Shown here one piece after another: positions 52,841 through 62,622 of a stretch of 64,000 nucleotides of DNA. The DNA is taken from contig JASJDV010000010.1 of NCBI GenBank assembly GCA_030064985.1, forward strand, positions 1 through 64,000, read 5' to 3'. Each line of letters opens with the position of its first letter. Positions within the stretch are counted from its first letter, which is position 1. A program made the position numbers and the translations under genes. The DNA is from Simkaniaceae bacterium (GTDB lineage Bacteria; Chlamydiota; Chlamydiia; Chlamydiales; Simkaniaceae). Under the pieces are notes generated by a model, which was given only the letters and a program-made list of their open reading frames with translations, ran no database searches and had not been told where the DNA came from.

Positions 52841-53599
52841 ATGATCACAGTCACGATTTTAACAAAAAACAATGAAGAGACGCTCGGTTCTGTCCTGGAA
52901 TCAACCAAGAATTTCGATGAAGTAGTTCTTCTAGATGCAGGATCAACTGATGCAACGCTCGAGATTGCGAGTCTTTATCCCAATGTAAAGATTTTCCATT
53001 CTCCCTTTATTGGGTTTGGCCCCCTCCATAATTTAGCAGCGCACCATGCATCGAACGACTGGATTCTCTCTTTAGATAGCGATGAGGTGCTGACTCTTGA
53101 GCTTGCCCAAGAGATTCTATTGCTACAGCTTGATATAAAAAAGGTCTATTCCTTCCCTTTCCATAACTATTTCAATGGGAAGCATATCAAATGGTGTGGT
53201 TGGCATCCTGATCGCCATATCCGTTTGTACCATAAGCAAGCCACCACATTTAGCAATGATAAAGTTCATGAGAAAATTCAGACAGCTGGACTTTCTGAAA
53301 TCAAACTCCATTCTCCTATCAAACACTATTCCTACCGATCGATCTCAGACTTTTTACTTAAAATGGAACTGTATTCTAACCTTTTTGCAGAGCAAAATGC
53401 CCACAAGAAAAAATCCTCTTTTACCAAAGCTCTTATTCATGGATTTTTTGCCTTCATTAAATCGTATCTTTTAAAACGGGGATTCCTAGGGGGACAAGAG
53501 GGATATATCATCTCTTTGTATAATGCCCAAACAGCCTTTTATAAATATTTAAAGCTTGCCTATGCTTCTCGCTCTTCTTTATCACAAGATCGGTACTAG
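52841..53599 (+). CDS. Glycosyltransferase family 2 (WaaE/KdtX-like)
   Basis: The protein starts 'MITVTILTKNNEETLGSVLE' at 52841 and has a GT-A fold: 'VVLLDAGSTDATLEIA', 'HNLAAHHASNDWILSLDSDE' (DxD-type acid pair) and 'NYFNGKHIKWCGWHPDRHIR' in the acceptor half, a pattern of LPS core glucosyltransferases. A start at 52805 would add twelve residues with no clear role. It overlaps the deacetylase gene, so the two are coupled, and probably decorate an envelope glycan. Confidence 0.87.
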   Translation: MITVTILTKNNEETLGSVLESTKNFDEVVLLDAGSTDATLEIASLYPNVKIFHSPFIGFGPLHNLAAHHASNDWILSLDSDEVLTLELAQEILLLQLDIKKVYSFPFHNYFNGKHIKWCGWHPDRHIRLYHKQATTFSNDKVHEKIQTAGLSEIKLHSPIKHYSYRSISDFLLKMELYSNLFAEQNAHKKKSSFTKALIHGFFAFIKSYLLKRGFLGGQEGYIISLYNAQTAFYKYLKLAYASRSSLSQDRY

Positions 53600-54296
53600 T
53601 AAATATGCCAATCCTCTTAAAACTTTAGAGGATCACTTTCAATGGATTTCGTCCCGTTATCCGACGGTTCTTCCTGGAGAACTGCTGAGTCACAAATGCT
53701 CAATTTGTCTCACGTTCGATGATGCTTTTTTTGATTTCTATCATAGCATTTTTCCTTTGCTTAAAAAATATCAGCTAAAAGCTCTCTTAGCCGTTCCTAC
53801 CGCGTATATCCCCGAAGAAATACACCTCTTTTTTGAAAAGCGACTAGAAAAGGTACAAACCTTCCCTAATAAAGCGCCTCCAGTTCCCTCTCCAGCTTTT
53901 TGCAGCTGGACTGAATTGAAAGAGTTGGCGCTCTCTCCTCTGATTCAAATCGCTTCCCATTCTATCCACCATCACCCTATGACCTCTACCCATATCGATC
54001 CCGAACATGAACTCTTGGTTTCAAAAGCACTTCTTGAAGAAAAGCTAGATGTTTCTGTGAACTCTTTTGTTTACCCTTTTGGTTTATGGAATAAAAAGGT
54101 CCATGCTATTGCAAAAAAACACTATGAATACATCTTTCGCATTGGCAATGCTTACAATCGTTCATGGAAAAATGCAAATCAGCTTCTCTATAGGGTCAAT
54201 GGGGATCAACTTCCTAAAGTGAATTTTCCGTTTAGTCCCCTTTTTCGCCTAAAGCACACAGCGCGTTACTTTTTTAACACCGTCCGTGGAAAATAA
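53562..54296 (+). CDS. Polysaccharide deacetylase (NodB/CE4 family)
   Basis: The 244-residue protein has the CE4 motif 1 'LTFDDAF' (Asp pair near residue 52) and motif 2 'SHSIHHHPM' (metal-binding histidines), then 'FVYPFGLWNKK' as motif 3. Such enzymes remove N-acetyl groups from amino sugars in glycans or LPS. No signal peptide is visible, so it may act in the cytoplasm on a lipid-linked sugar. The ATG at 53562 is preferred to the TTG at 53556. It overlaps the glycosyltransferase by 38 bases. Confidence 0.88.
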   Translation: MLLALLYHKIGTSKYANPLKTLEDHFQWISSRYPTVLPGELLSHKCSICLTFDDAFFDFYHSIFPLLKKYQLKALLAVPTAYIPEEIHLFFEKRLEKVQTFPNKAPPVPSPAFCSWTELKELALSPLIQIASHSIHHHPMTSTHIDPEHELLVSKALLEEKLDVSVNSFVYPFGLWNKKVHAIAKKHYEYIFRIGNAYNRSWKNANQLLYRVNGDQLPKVNFPFSPLFRLKHTARYFFNTVRGK

Positions 54297-54930
54297 ACGC
54301 AACGCCCTCCTCAAACGTCTTGGTTTTACAAAGTTCTATTCCGGCTCCATTGCCTATCTTGTAGAAATACCAATTGCCTCTCTCAGGAGTTAATTGGGTG
54401 AACGCAATCTGTCTAGGATTGAAGAGGAGGTGCACATTGGCTCTAGGATGTAAATACGGCTGTAACTGCATTGTTAGCCGATTTCCTGATTTGAAAACAC
54501 CAACATAACCATTAGCCCAGTCAACACGTAGCTCCTTTGTATCTTTTCCTATGTGAGAGTGACAAAGGGCCGTATCCCTTGCTTCAAGGGCTTCCATCGA
54601 ACGAGAAAAGCTTTCTTTATCAGCCGCTGAAACCGACAAACTAAAAGACGGGGTAGGAGGTGGAGGGGCTGGCTTTTCAGCTTTTATCTCAGCAACTGAA
54701 GGTGGAATCAGCCTTTGCAATTCTTCCATTGCATCTCTTAAACGAACATTAGGTTTGAATTGTTCCATTGTTGCTTCCAAATTACAACTCGGGCATCGTC
54801 CAAGCTGTTGAATTGAATTCAAAATGCACTGTTGATCCATTGTCCGACCGCAGGCGTCATGAATCCATGGATCTTTAAACTGATTAAAACAAATAGCGCA
54901 TTCGAATGACTTTAACTCAATTTTTTGCAT
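54274..54930 (-). CDS. U-box/RING-type domain protein, candidate effector
   Basis: The N-terminal ~75 residues have the U-box/RING pattern: 'CAICFNQFKDPWIHDACGRT' (Cys11, Cys14, His24, Cys27), Cys35, then 'CPSC' at 46-49 and 'FKPNVRLRDAMEELQ', as in eukaryotic U-box E3 ligases ('DPV...CGHT...CP.C...PN..L..AI'). A Pro-rich linker ('KPAPPPPTPSF') leads to a C-terminal domain of ~110 residues with 'ELRVDWANGYVGVFKSGNR'. The product may act in the host ubiquitin pathway. No secretion signal is recognisable. It converges on, and overlaps, the deacetylase gene by 23 bases. Confidence 0.7.
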   Translation of the reverse strand: MQKIELKSFECAICFNQFKDPWIHDACGRTMDQQCILNSIQQLGRCPSCNLEATMEQFKPNVRLRDAMEELQRLIPPSVAEIKAEKPAPPPPTPSFSLSVSAADKESFSRSMEALEARDTALCHSHIGKDTKELRVDWANGYVGVFKSGNRLTMQLQPYLHPRANVHLLFNPRQIAFTQLTPERGNWYFYKIGNGAGIELCKTKTFEEGVAFIFHGRC

Positions 54931-55215
54931 AGTTACCTCCTATTAGCGCCCCGCACCCTAGCATGTAAAAAAATTAAATGCAAAAAAATCTTGGCAAAAT
55001 TTTGCAACCGTTTTAAGTTGGAGGTGTTGTAAAGTGTTTCGGAAAAGATTTATGAAAAACGGATCGCATAACTTTGCAAGTCCACGCAAGTTTCAAGGCT
55101 GCATCTATATCACAGTTAGCGTTGAAAAGGGTAACTCTTAAAGCGCTCTTTTTTCTGCCCGCACCAAACAGTCGATGATTTCGAGATCCATCCAATGACA
55201 GGGATTTAAAGAGAC

Positions 55216-55288
55216 TAGCGGCACTCGGACTCGAACCAAGGACCTGCGGATTATGATTCCGTTGCTCTACCAACTGAGCTATGCCGCC
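55216..55288 (-). tRNA. tRNA with anticodon CAU (elongator Met, possibly Ile2)
   Basis: A full cloverleaf of 73 bases can be drawn: acceptor GGCGGCA/TGCCGCT with a G-U first pair, D arm GCTC/GAGC, anticodon arm with loop ATCATAA, T arm CTTGG-TTCGAGT-CCGAG. The anticodon is CAU. It lacks initiator features (GC-rich anticodon stem), so it is the elongator Met or the lysidine-type Ile2 tRNA; identity elements do not decide. CCA is not encoded. Confidence 0.88.
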
Positions 55289-55302
55289 CCGCAAAGAAAA
55301 AA

Positions 55303-55375
<73 letters not shown>

Positions 55376-55403
55376 ATAATTTGAAGCAACTATAACTGCA
55401 GAG

Positions 55404-56648
55404 TTAATTGTTCTCAAGGGAAATGTTTGAATTAATCTCCTGCCACGTTCGAAACGAAGCGCCCATGACTTTATAAGCAAAGTGTTTTCCTTTTTCTCCC
55501 ATTTCAAAATGAAAATTAGAATCATGTAAAAGTTTTAGAGTAGCCTCAAGAAGATAAGACTGCGACACTTTTATCCCTGCACCACTCGCAGTCATTCCGC
55601 GGTCAAGATCCACCTGTTTATACATGTAGGGGCCATAGAGTGTCGGAATCCCCATTTTTGCCGGTTCAAAGATATCATGTCCCCCGATCCCTTCAATAAA
55701 ACTTCCTCCAACAATCGCTATATGAGATAGCCGGTAACATTTAGGAAGAATTCCCATTTGATCAACAACAGTGATTTGAGGATAGCGAATAAGGTTTTTT
55801 ACCCGTGAAAAACGTTCAGGATGTCGAGGAACCACTAGAATCTTTAAATGTGGGTCCATTGTCAAAGCAGGACGCAAGCTTTTACACAAGAGCTCCTCTT
55901 CACCCTCATGAGTTGACCCAAGAGTGATGACTCGATCTTTTGGTTTGAGATTAAAACGTTTTCTAACCTTTTCCAAGTCGTCTTTTTCCTCTCCAGGAAT
56001 ATCAAACTTAAGGTTTCCTGTCATTTTGAGATTTTCAGTGGGAATGCCCAACTTTGAAAAACGCTCTACATAACTTTCGCCCTGAATACAAAAGTGATCG
56101 ATGGAACTAAAAATTTGGCGACTAAAAAAGGGAATAGCTAAATAGCGTTTCAGCGATTTTTCTGAGAGATTGCCATTCACAACAAAGATCTTAGCCCCCT
56201 TACATTTAACTTCCCTAATCAAATTAAACCAATAGTCTCCTTCAACAAGAACTAAAAGAGTAGGATTTAGCTTCCGCACAAAACTTTTCATGATCCAAGA
56301 AAAATCTAAAGGAAGATAGCCAATAGAATCAGCGTCAGGAATTCTCTTTTTAGCTTCCTCCTGTCCCGTTTCAGAAATTGTTGTGACATAGATAAAAGCT
56401 CCGGGATAGGTCTTACGAATGTGGGGAACTAATGTAGAAAGAGCTTTTGTTTCTCCCACAGATACAGCATGCAACCAAATGATTGGTTTTTTAACTACTC
56501 TTGGAACAACAGGTGAAATCCGGGCAGTCAAACTTTTTCGATACTTTCCTTTAAAAAGATAATCGTAAAGGAGTTTGGGAAGAGCGATCACAAATAGAAG
56601 GGAAAGGGCACTATCATATAATAAGTTCACGAACCTATCCCTTGACAA
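55404..56648 (-). CDS. waaA: 3-deoxy-D-manno-octulosonic acid (Kdo) transferase
   Basis: The 414-residue GT30 enzyme transfers Kdo to lipid A precursor; in Chlamydia the same enzyme (GseA) adds several Kdo units and makes the genus epitope. An N-terminal membrane segment is followed by 'WLHAVSVGETKALSTLVPHI', and later 'LGSTHEGEEELL', 'VPRHPERFSRV' and 'GGSFIEGIGGHDIFEPA' mark the sugar-nucleotide domain. The start overlaps the end of leuS by 14 bases. tRNAs follow downstream. Confidence 0.94.
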   Translation of the reverse strand: MSRDRFVNLLYDSALSLLFVIALPKLLYDYLFKGKYRKSLTARISPVVPRVVKKPIIWLHAVSVGETKALSTLVPHIRKTYPGAFIYVTTISETGQEEAKKRIPDADSIGYLPLDFSWIMKSFVRKLNPTLLVLVEGDYWFNLIREVKCKGAKIFVVNGNLSEKSLKRYLAIPFFSRQIFSSIDHFCIQGESYVERFSKLGIPTENLKMTGNLKFDIPGEEKDDLEKVRKRFNLKPKDRVITLGSTHEGEEELLCKSLRPALTMDPHLKILVVPRHPERFSRVKNLIRYPQITVVDQMGILPKCYRLSHIAIVGGSFIEGIGGHDIFEPAKMGIPTLYGPYMYKQVDLDRGMTASGAGIKVSQSYLLEATLKLLHDSNFHFEMGEKGKHFAYKVMGASFRTWQEINSNISLENN

Positions 56649-59163
56649 CGATGTTGAGGAGTTTGTCCGGAATAAAAATCACCTTGACAACATCGCCTGT
56701 AAGATATTTCAACATCTTTTTATCTTTTTGAACGGCTTCTAAAAGAGACGCCTCCGTTCGTCCTTTTGGGAGTTCCCACCTCCCTCGCAACTTCCCATTC
56801 ACTTGAATCACATAAGTCACACCATCTTCTGTGAGATATTTAGGATCCGCTTTTGGAAACGGTGCATATGTTAAAGATTCTCGATGTCCAAAATGTTCCC
56901 AACACTCTTCAGCCAAGTGAGGCGCAAAAGAAGAAAGGGCTATCGTCGCCATTTCAAGAGCTTTTTTGGGATAGACTTCGAGCTTTGTGAACGCATTGAC
57001 AAATTCCATCATTTTCGAAATCGCCGTATTGAATAACATCTCTTCAATATCTTGTTGAACTCCTTGGACAAGCTTATGAGCCAGCTTCATCCCCTCTAGA
57101 TGTTCTTCATCGCATACTTTCTCCGACACGATAAGAGCATAGAACCGATCAAGAAAACGACGACATCCATTTATCGCTTTGCTATTCCAAAGTTTTTCCT
57201 TATCAAAAGGCCCCATAAACATTTCATAAAGACGCAGGGAATCGGCGCCATATTCTTCGATAATTTCATCGGGAGAAACACCATTGAGCTTTGACTTTGA
57301 CATTTTTTCGACCATTTCGATGAGATCTGTCTGCCCTTCAGCTTCCTCGGGAAAAACATAACCTCCCCCGGGTTTTTTAAAAGACTTTGCTGTAACAAGG
57401 CCTTGGTTTCGGAGAGTTTGAAAAGGTTCTAGGGTAGAAACATAGCTGCAATCATAAAGAACCTTATGCCAAAAGCGCGCATAAAGAAGATGCAGAACAG
57501 CATGCTCTACTCCCCCCACATACATATCGACCGGCATCCAATATTTTTCTTCTTTTTCTCCCCAAGCCCTTCTTTGATTTAAAGGGTCACAAAAGCGGAG
57601 ATAATACCAACAAGACCCTGCCCATTGAGGCATCGTATTGGTTTCTCTTTGTACTTTTTTTCCTGTTTTGGGATCAGTCACGTTAATCCAATCGGGAACA
57701 TTATCAAGAGGCGTTTTCCCTTCACCCCGCGGTTTGTAGTCTGTAAGTTCTGGAAGAGTGAGGGGGAGTTCATCGAGGGCGAGAGTCCGTTTAGACCCAT
57801 CTTCAAAATGGAGAATCGGAAAGGGTTCTCCCCAGTATCTCTGCCTTGAAAAAAGCCAATCTCGAAGCCTATAAGTCACATACCTTGCACCCCATTGGTT
57901 TTCTTCGAGCCAATCTGCAACGGCTTCCTTGGCTTCTTCCATCTGAAGGCCAGTTATATCGAGTTTAGCACTTTTTCCGTTAATAATAGTGCCACCACCA
58001 GTCCAATACCTTTTCCCCGCTAAGATTTCTAAACGCACCTCTTCTTTTGTCATCCCTTCTGGGATATCCTCTAGACTAGGATCATAGAGAGGAACAACTG
58101 CTAGGCCATACTTCTTGGTAAATGCAAAGTCACGTGCATCTCCACCAGGAACACCCATCACAGCACCTGTTCCGTAGCCCATCAAGACATAATCAGCCAC
58201 CCAAATGGGAATGCGCTCATCGTTTATGGGATGGATCGCATAAGCGCCCGTCCAAACTCCTGTTTTCTCTTTTGCTAATTCTGTTCTTTCAAAGTCACTC
58301 TTTTTTGCTGTTTCTTTGAGGTAAGCTTCTACAGCTTTCATCTGATCAGGCGTTGTGATTTCTTTTACCAACGGATGCTCCGGAGACATTACAAGAAACG
58401 TTGTTCCAAAAATCGTATCATGACGCGTTGTGAATACAGTAATGGGCTGCTTGGTTTCGTTTTCTAAGAAAGTAACCTTTGCTCCTTTGCTACGGCCAAT
58501 CCAATTTCTTTGGAGCGTCTTTAAAGAGTCTGGCCAATCGAGAAGATCTAGATCTTTAAGCAAACGCTCTGCATAGTCAGTGATTTTTAAAACCCACTGA
58601 CGCAAAGGGCGTCTTTCGACAGGATACCCCCCCTCTTTAGCCTTTCCCTCTTCCACCTCTTCATTGGCGAGAACTGTTCCTAGAGCGGGACAAAAATTGA
58701 CAAGGATTTCTGCCTCGTAAGCCAATCCTTTGTCATAAAGCTTCGTAAAAATCCATTGGGTCCACTTATAGTAGTCGGGATCACTTGTTGCAAACTCACG
58801 GTCCCAGTCATAACTGAAACCTAAGGACTGAAGCTGCTTTCGATAAGTATTGATGTTTTTTTCAGTAGTGTCTTTTGGATGAATTCCCACGCGCATTGCA
58901 TATTGCTCAGCCTGCAGGCCAAAACTATCCCACCCCATGGGATGAAGGACGTTATATCCTTGTTGCCGCTTATACCGGGCCAGAATATCAGTCGCAGTGT
59001 ATCCCGTTACATGCCCCACATGTAAACCTGCACCTGAAGGATAAGGAAACATATCCAAAATATAGTATTTCGGTTTAAAGGGATCCATCTCTGCTTTAAA
59101 AAGTTTTTTTTCTCTCCAGAGCTGCTGCCACTTCTTTTCAATTTCTACATGATTGTACTTCAT
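56635..59163 (-). CDS. leuS: Leucine--tRNA ligase
   Basis: The 842-residue enzyme charges tRNA-Leu. 'FPYPSGAGLHVGHVTGYTAT' carries the HIGH motif (HVGH, 48-51) and 'EKMSKSKLNGVSPDEIIEEYG' the KMSKS loop (near 620). The CP1 editing domain includes 'TTRHDTIFGTTFLVMSPEHP'. The C-terminal domain ends 'FIPDKLLNIVVKG'. Length is normal. waaA follows with a 14-base overlap. Confidence 0.97.
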   Translation of the reverse strand: MKYNHVEIEKKWQQLWREKKLFKAEMDPFKPKYYILDMFPYPSGAGLHVGHVTGYTATDILARYKRQQGYNVLHPMGWDSFGLQAEQYAMRVGIHPKDTTEKNINTYRKQLQSLGFSYDWDREFATSDPDYYKWTQWIFTKLYDKGLAYEAEILVNFCPALGTVLANEEVEEGKAKEGGYPVERRPLRQWVLKITDYAERLLKDLDLLDWPDSLKTLQRNWIGRSKGAKVTFLENETKQPITVFTTRHDTIFGTTFLVMSPEHPLVKEITTPDQMKAVEAYLKETAKKSDFERTELAKEKTGVWTGAYAIHPINDERIPIWVADYVLMGYGTGAVMGVPGGDARDFAFTKKYGLAVVPLYDPSLEDIPEGMTKEEVRLEILAGKRYWTGGGTIINGKSAKLDITGLQMEEAKEAVADWLEENQWGARYVTYRLRDWLFSRQRYWGEPFPILHFEDGSKRTLALDELPLTLPELTDYKPRGEGKTPLDNVPDWINVTDPKTGKKVQRETNTMPQWAGSCWYYLRFCDPLNQRRAWGEKEEKYWMPVDMYVGGVEHAVLHLLYARFWHKVLYDCSYVSTLEPFQTLRNQGLVTAKSFKKPGGGYVFPEEAEGQTDLIEMVEKMSKSKLNGVSPDEIIEEYGADSLRLYEMFMGPFDKEKLWNSKAINGCRRFLDRFYALIVSEKVCDEEHLEGMKLAHKLVQGVQQDIEEMLFNTAISKMMEFVNAFTKLEVYPKKALEMATIALSSFAPHLAEECWEHFGHRESLTYAPFPKADPKYLTEDGVTYVIQVNGKLRGRWELPKGRTEASLLEAVQKDKKMLKYLTGDVVKVIFIPDKLLNIVVKG

Positions 59164-59389
59164 TGCTCTTTAGCGTTTATTTTTTGATTTAAAATAACAA
59201 GCTTCTAAAAAAAAAGATAGCCTGCATTTTCATAACCTCAAAAATCTATCGATGAGTATTTTTATCAGAGAAATTTAATAAATTAAGCAAATGAATGATT
59301 TTCACCTCTACTTGCAATAAATAATATTCTTTCCTATTATGTTGATGGAAAGGCAATGCAAAACCTATTTTTAAGGACAATCAAGACAA

Positions 59390-60832
59390 ATGATCGAGAC
59401 AAATTTTAGAAAAAATAAGATCAATCTTGAAGACTATGACTATCAAAAAGATATTCAAAATCGTGTCCTAATGTCCCATTTTTCTACAGAAGATTTAGAG
59501 GTTTTAGAAGAAATCGTTTATAGCTCTCAAAAGATCCCGATGAGTCGTCTCGTCAACCAACTCGATAAAAATCTTGATAAACTACGAGTGATTCTTGAAA
59601 AATTATCTAAAACTGGTCTCTTTAAGATTGAGGAGGATACAGTTGTTGTCGATAAAGAGATGCGCAAATATTTTGAAACACAAATCCAAAAATTTGAAGA
59701 AGACTTCACTCCTGGAATAGAATTCCTTCAGGCTCTTTTGAAAAAAGTGCCCATTCATGTCCTACCCAATTGGTATCCTATTCCAAGAACGTCAAACAAT
59801 ATTTTTCACTCTTTGATCGAAAAATATCTTGAGACCCCCCAAACCTTCCAAAGGTATCTTACCGAGCTCAACCTAGGTAATCCTATCCTCAATGGGATTG
59901 TGACTGATCTTTTTGAAGCTCCAGACTACAAGATGTATTCGTCTGATATCCGAGTGAAATACAAGGTATCTAAAGAAACTTTTGAAGAGCATCTCCTTTA
60001 CTTAGAATTTAACCTCGTTTGCTGCCTTGTTTATGAGAAAAAAGATGGAGAATGGGTCGAAGCTGTCACTTTATTTAAAGAGTGGAAAGATTACCTTAGC
60101 TTCTTGAAAAAAACTCAGCCTAAACAGATTGCAAACAAAAATGAAATCAAAAGAACGCGTCCTCATGACTTTTCGTTTGCTGAAGATATGTCCAAATTGC
60201 TAGCTCTTTCTATGACGAAACCCCTTTATCTCAGATTAAATAAAGAAGAAGAATGGGTCTTCGAAAAAGCTCCAGCAAATATTGTGGCTAAACAATGTAA
60301 AGGGTTTGATCTCAAGACAGAAGAAGGTCAAGCGCATTTCCATTGCTACATGTCAAAAGTTATTAAAAAACTCCTTTTCTTAAAACTTGGCCAGATTAAA
60401 GGAAACCAACTCACTGCTTCAGATGAAGCAGAAGAATGGCTAGCGCTCCCCGTTGAAAAGCGGGCCTTGAACACTTACAAAGTGACTCTTGCCCATTATC
60501 CTTTTACAGCATTCGCAAAAGAAATCTGTACAGAAAGAAACATCCATGAAATTGAAAAGAGTATCAGCCGTATCCTCGACTCTAGCTGGGTCCTTTTCGA
60601 AGATTTTTTACATGGTGTTATCGCACCTATCAGTGAAAATAGTAAGATGTCACTGAAAAAAACGGGGCGCTATTGGAAATACTCTCTTCCTAATTATTCT
60701 GAAGATGAAATAGCGCTCATCCGTCTCATTATCTACGACTGGCTATTTCAAGGAGGAATTGTCGCCACAGGTTCTTACCAGGGTAAAGAATGTCTTCGCA
60801 TCACCTCTTTTGGACAGTCAATGTTTGGCTAA
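59390..60832 (+). CDS. Hypothetical protein with winged-helix-like segments
   Basis: The 480-residue product has no signal peptide or membrane helix. Several stretches resemble winged-helix modules: 'LEVLEEIVYSSQKIPMSRLV' near residue 36, with 'LRVILEKLSKTGLFKIEEDT', and near residue 345 a 'LTASDEAEEWLALPVEKRAL' block reminiscent of the helicase-associated domain found next to XPB-like helicases. I do not recognise a family with certainty. It may bind nucleic acid. It converges with ybaB. Confidence 0.5.
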   Translation: MIETNFRKNKINLEDYDYQKDIQNRVLMSHFSTEDLEVLEEIVYSSQKIPMSRLVNQLDKNLDKLRVILEKLSKTGLFKIEEDTVVVDKEMRKYFETQIQKFEEDFTPGIEFLQALLKKVPIHVLPNWYPIPRTSNNIFHSLIEKYLETPQTFQRYLTELNLGNPILNGIVTDLFEAPDYKMYSSDIRVKYKVSKETFEEHLLYLEFNLVCCLVYEKKDGEWVEAVTLFKEWKDYLSFLKKTQPKQIANKNEIKRTRPHDFSFAEDMSKLLALSMTKPLYLRLNKEEEWVFEKAPANIVAKQCKGFDLKTEEGQAHFHCYMSKVIKKLLFLKLGQIKGNQLTASDEAEEWLALPVEKRALNTYKVTLAHYPFTAFAKEICTERNIHEIEKSISRILDSSWVLFEDFLHGVIAPISENSKMSLKKTGRYWKYSLPNYSEDEIALIRLIIYDWLFQGGIVATGSYQGKECLRITSFGQSMFG

Positions 60833-60878
60833 GGTGCATTTCTTGCAACATTAAATGAAAAGAAAGCGGAACTTGCCC

Positions 60879-61193
60879 TTATCCCCCAAAGGGAAGGTTT
60901 CCAAGGTCAAGACCACTTAATCCTGATGTGAGAGAATTGTCTTCAATTTTTCTAGAAGCATCACTGAATGCAACAATAATGAGATCTTGTAGCCCTTCAA
61001 TATCTTCGGGATCGATGCATTCGGGATTGATAGAAAGTTTTTTAATTTCTTTTTCTCCTGAAAGAGTGATTTGAACAAGACCATTTCCTGAAGAGCCTGT
61101 GACTTCTAGGGTCTGCCTGTCTTTTTGTATTTTAGCCATTTGCTCTTGGAACATCTTTGCTTGTTTCTTCATTTTCGAGTAGCCACTGCCCAT
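60879..61193 (-). CDS. ybaB: YbaB/EbfC nucleoid-associated protein
   Basis: This 104-residue protein has the YbaB pattern: N-terminal 'YSKMKKQAKMFQEQMAKIQK', a middle 'SGNGLVQITLSGEKEIKKLS' and 'INPECIDPEDIEGLQDLI'. It binds DNA as a dimer and is usually encoded beside dnaX, as here (47 bases downstream). I use the ATG at 61193 ('MGSGYSKM'); a start at 61205 adds four residues. Confidence 0.92.
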   Translation of the reverse strand: MGSGYSKMKKQAKMFQEQMAKIQKDRQTLEVTGSSGNGLVQITLSGEKEIKKLSINPECIDPEDIEGLQDLIIVAFSDASRKIEDNSLTSGLSGLDLGNLPFGG

Positions 61194-61239
61194 GATAAAC
61201 CTCAAATTTAGTTTGCAGCGTTAGCTTAACAGAAAAACA

Positions 61240-62622
61240 CTACTTTTTCAAGGAACCATTTAGCTCCACACTAGCAAAGCGCATCACCTGGTCATGTTTA
61301 ATCTTTTCTTGAATGGCATAGGAAGGAGGCGTTTCAGGAGGCGGAAGTGAATCTGCACTAATAGGCTTAGGATCGGGCGTTTCAGGGAAAAAGGGAACCT
61401 CTTCAATAGGTTGCGCAGGTTCTTCTATTTTTGGAGGGGAAAAATGAGCTGCGGTTTTCTGAATGGGGAGAGGGGCAGTTGTGACCTTACTCATTTGAGA
61501 GGCTTCATTTTTTAGAGCTTCGAGGCGGTCAACGAGAAACTCTAACGGAATCTTTTTCATACTACGGATGATATGAAGGAAAACAACTTCAAGATGGATC
61601 CGTTTAAAAGGGGTCCGTTGCCCTCTTTCCATGGCATCGATGAGATAATCGAGGATTTCTAAGATCTGATGTGTAGAGTAAATTTTTGCAGAAGTCGTGT
61701 AAGACAGAAAAGGGGGGGCTTCGCCCATTTGAACCCTTGCAATTATTCGAAAATGTTCTGCTAAACTTTCAAGGACATGTTGAAGATGGGCGCCTTCTTT
61801 AAAAAGCACTTCAGTCAATGAAAAAGCGGCAGCAAGATCGTATTTTGAAGCCGCTTGATCGAGTCTAAAGAAAAAATCGGTTTGAATCAGACCAAGAGCT
61901 TTAATTGCATGGCTTCTTGTAATCGGCGGCTCTTCAAAACAAATGAGTTGATCGAAGAGAGATTCTGCATCCCGAAGTGATCCCTCAGCCTGCCCTGCTA
62001 AAACTCTTAGGGCCCCTTCTTCAATAGCAATATTGAGTTGCTTTGCAATCGAGGCAAGCTTAGTTTCGATTTTTTCAGGCGTGATTCTTTTGAGGTCGAA
62101 GCGTTGGCAGCGGGATAAGATTGTAGGCAGAACCTTATGAGGTTCCGTGGTCGCAAAAAAGAAAAGCGCGTGGGAGGGAGGCTCTTCGAGTGTTTTAAGC
62201 AGAGCATTAAAAGCCTCTTTCGTTAACATATGGACTTCATCGATAATATAAATTTTATAATTTCCATTGGAAGCTGCATAACCAACTGTTTCGTTTAAGT
62301 TACGGATATCATCGATCCCTCGGTTAGAGGCTCCATCGATTTCAATAACATCTAAAGAAGATCCTGAAATAATTTCCGTGCAAGAACAGCACTGATTACA
62401 GGGTTCTACATCGGGGGATAGATTTTCACAATTGATAGCTTTTGCAAAGAGGCGGGCTAAAGTTGTTTTTCCTGTTCCCCGCGTGCCACAAAAAAGGTAG
62501 GCATGCCCAACTCTACCCAGACGCATTGTATTCTTTAACGTTTGAACAATGGCTTCTTGTTCAAAAACCTCTGAGAATTTCTTTGGGCGGAATTTTTTTG
62601 CAATGACTTGATATCCACTCAT
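61240..62622 (-). CDS. dnaX: DNA polymerase III subunit gamma/tau
   Basis: The clamp-loader ATPase begins 'MSGYQVIAKKFRPKKFSEV' at 62622. It has Walker A 'GTRGTGKTT', the Cys4 zinc site ('CNQCCSC' with an earlier Cys), Walker B 'IIDEVHMLTKEAFNALLKTL' and 'FFATTEPHKVLPTILSRCQR' (sensor 1 and SRC). At ~460 residues it resembles the gamma form with a short Pro-rich tail rather than a long tau. An alternative start at 62670 lacks support. Confidence 0.93.
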   Translation of the reverse strand: MSGYQVIAKKFRPKKFSEVFEQEAIVQTLKNTMRLGRVGHAYLFCGTRGTGKTTLARLFAKAINCENLSPDVEPCNQCCSCTEIISGSSLDVIEIDGASNRGIDDIRNLNETVGYAASNGNYKIYIIDEVHMLTKEAFNALLKTLEEPPSHALFFFATTEPHKVLPTILSRCQRFDLKRITPEKIETKLASIAKQLNIAIEEGALRVLAGQAEGSLRDAESLFDQLICFEEPPITRSHAIKALGLIQTDFFFRLDQAASKYDLAAAFSLTEVLFKEGAHLQHVLESLAEHFRIIARVQMGEAPPFLSYTTSAKIYSTHQILEILDYLIDAMERGQRTPFKRIHLEVVFLHIIRSMKKIPLEFLVDRLEALKNEASQMSKVTTAPLPIQKTAAHFSPPKIEEPAQPIEEVPFFPETPDPKPISADSLPPPETPPSYAIQEKIKHDQVMRFASVELNGSLKK

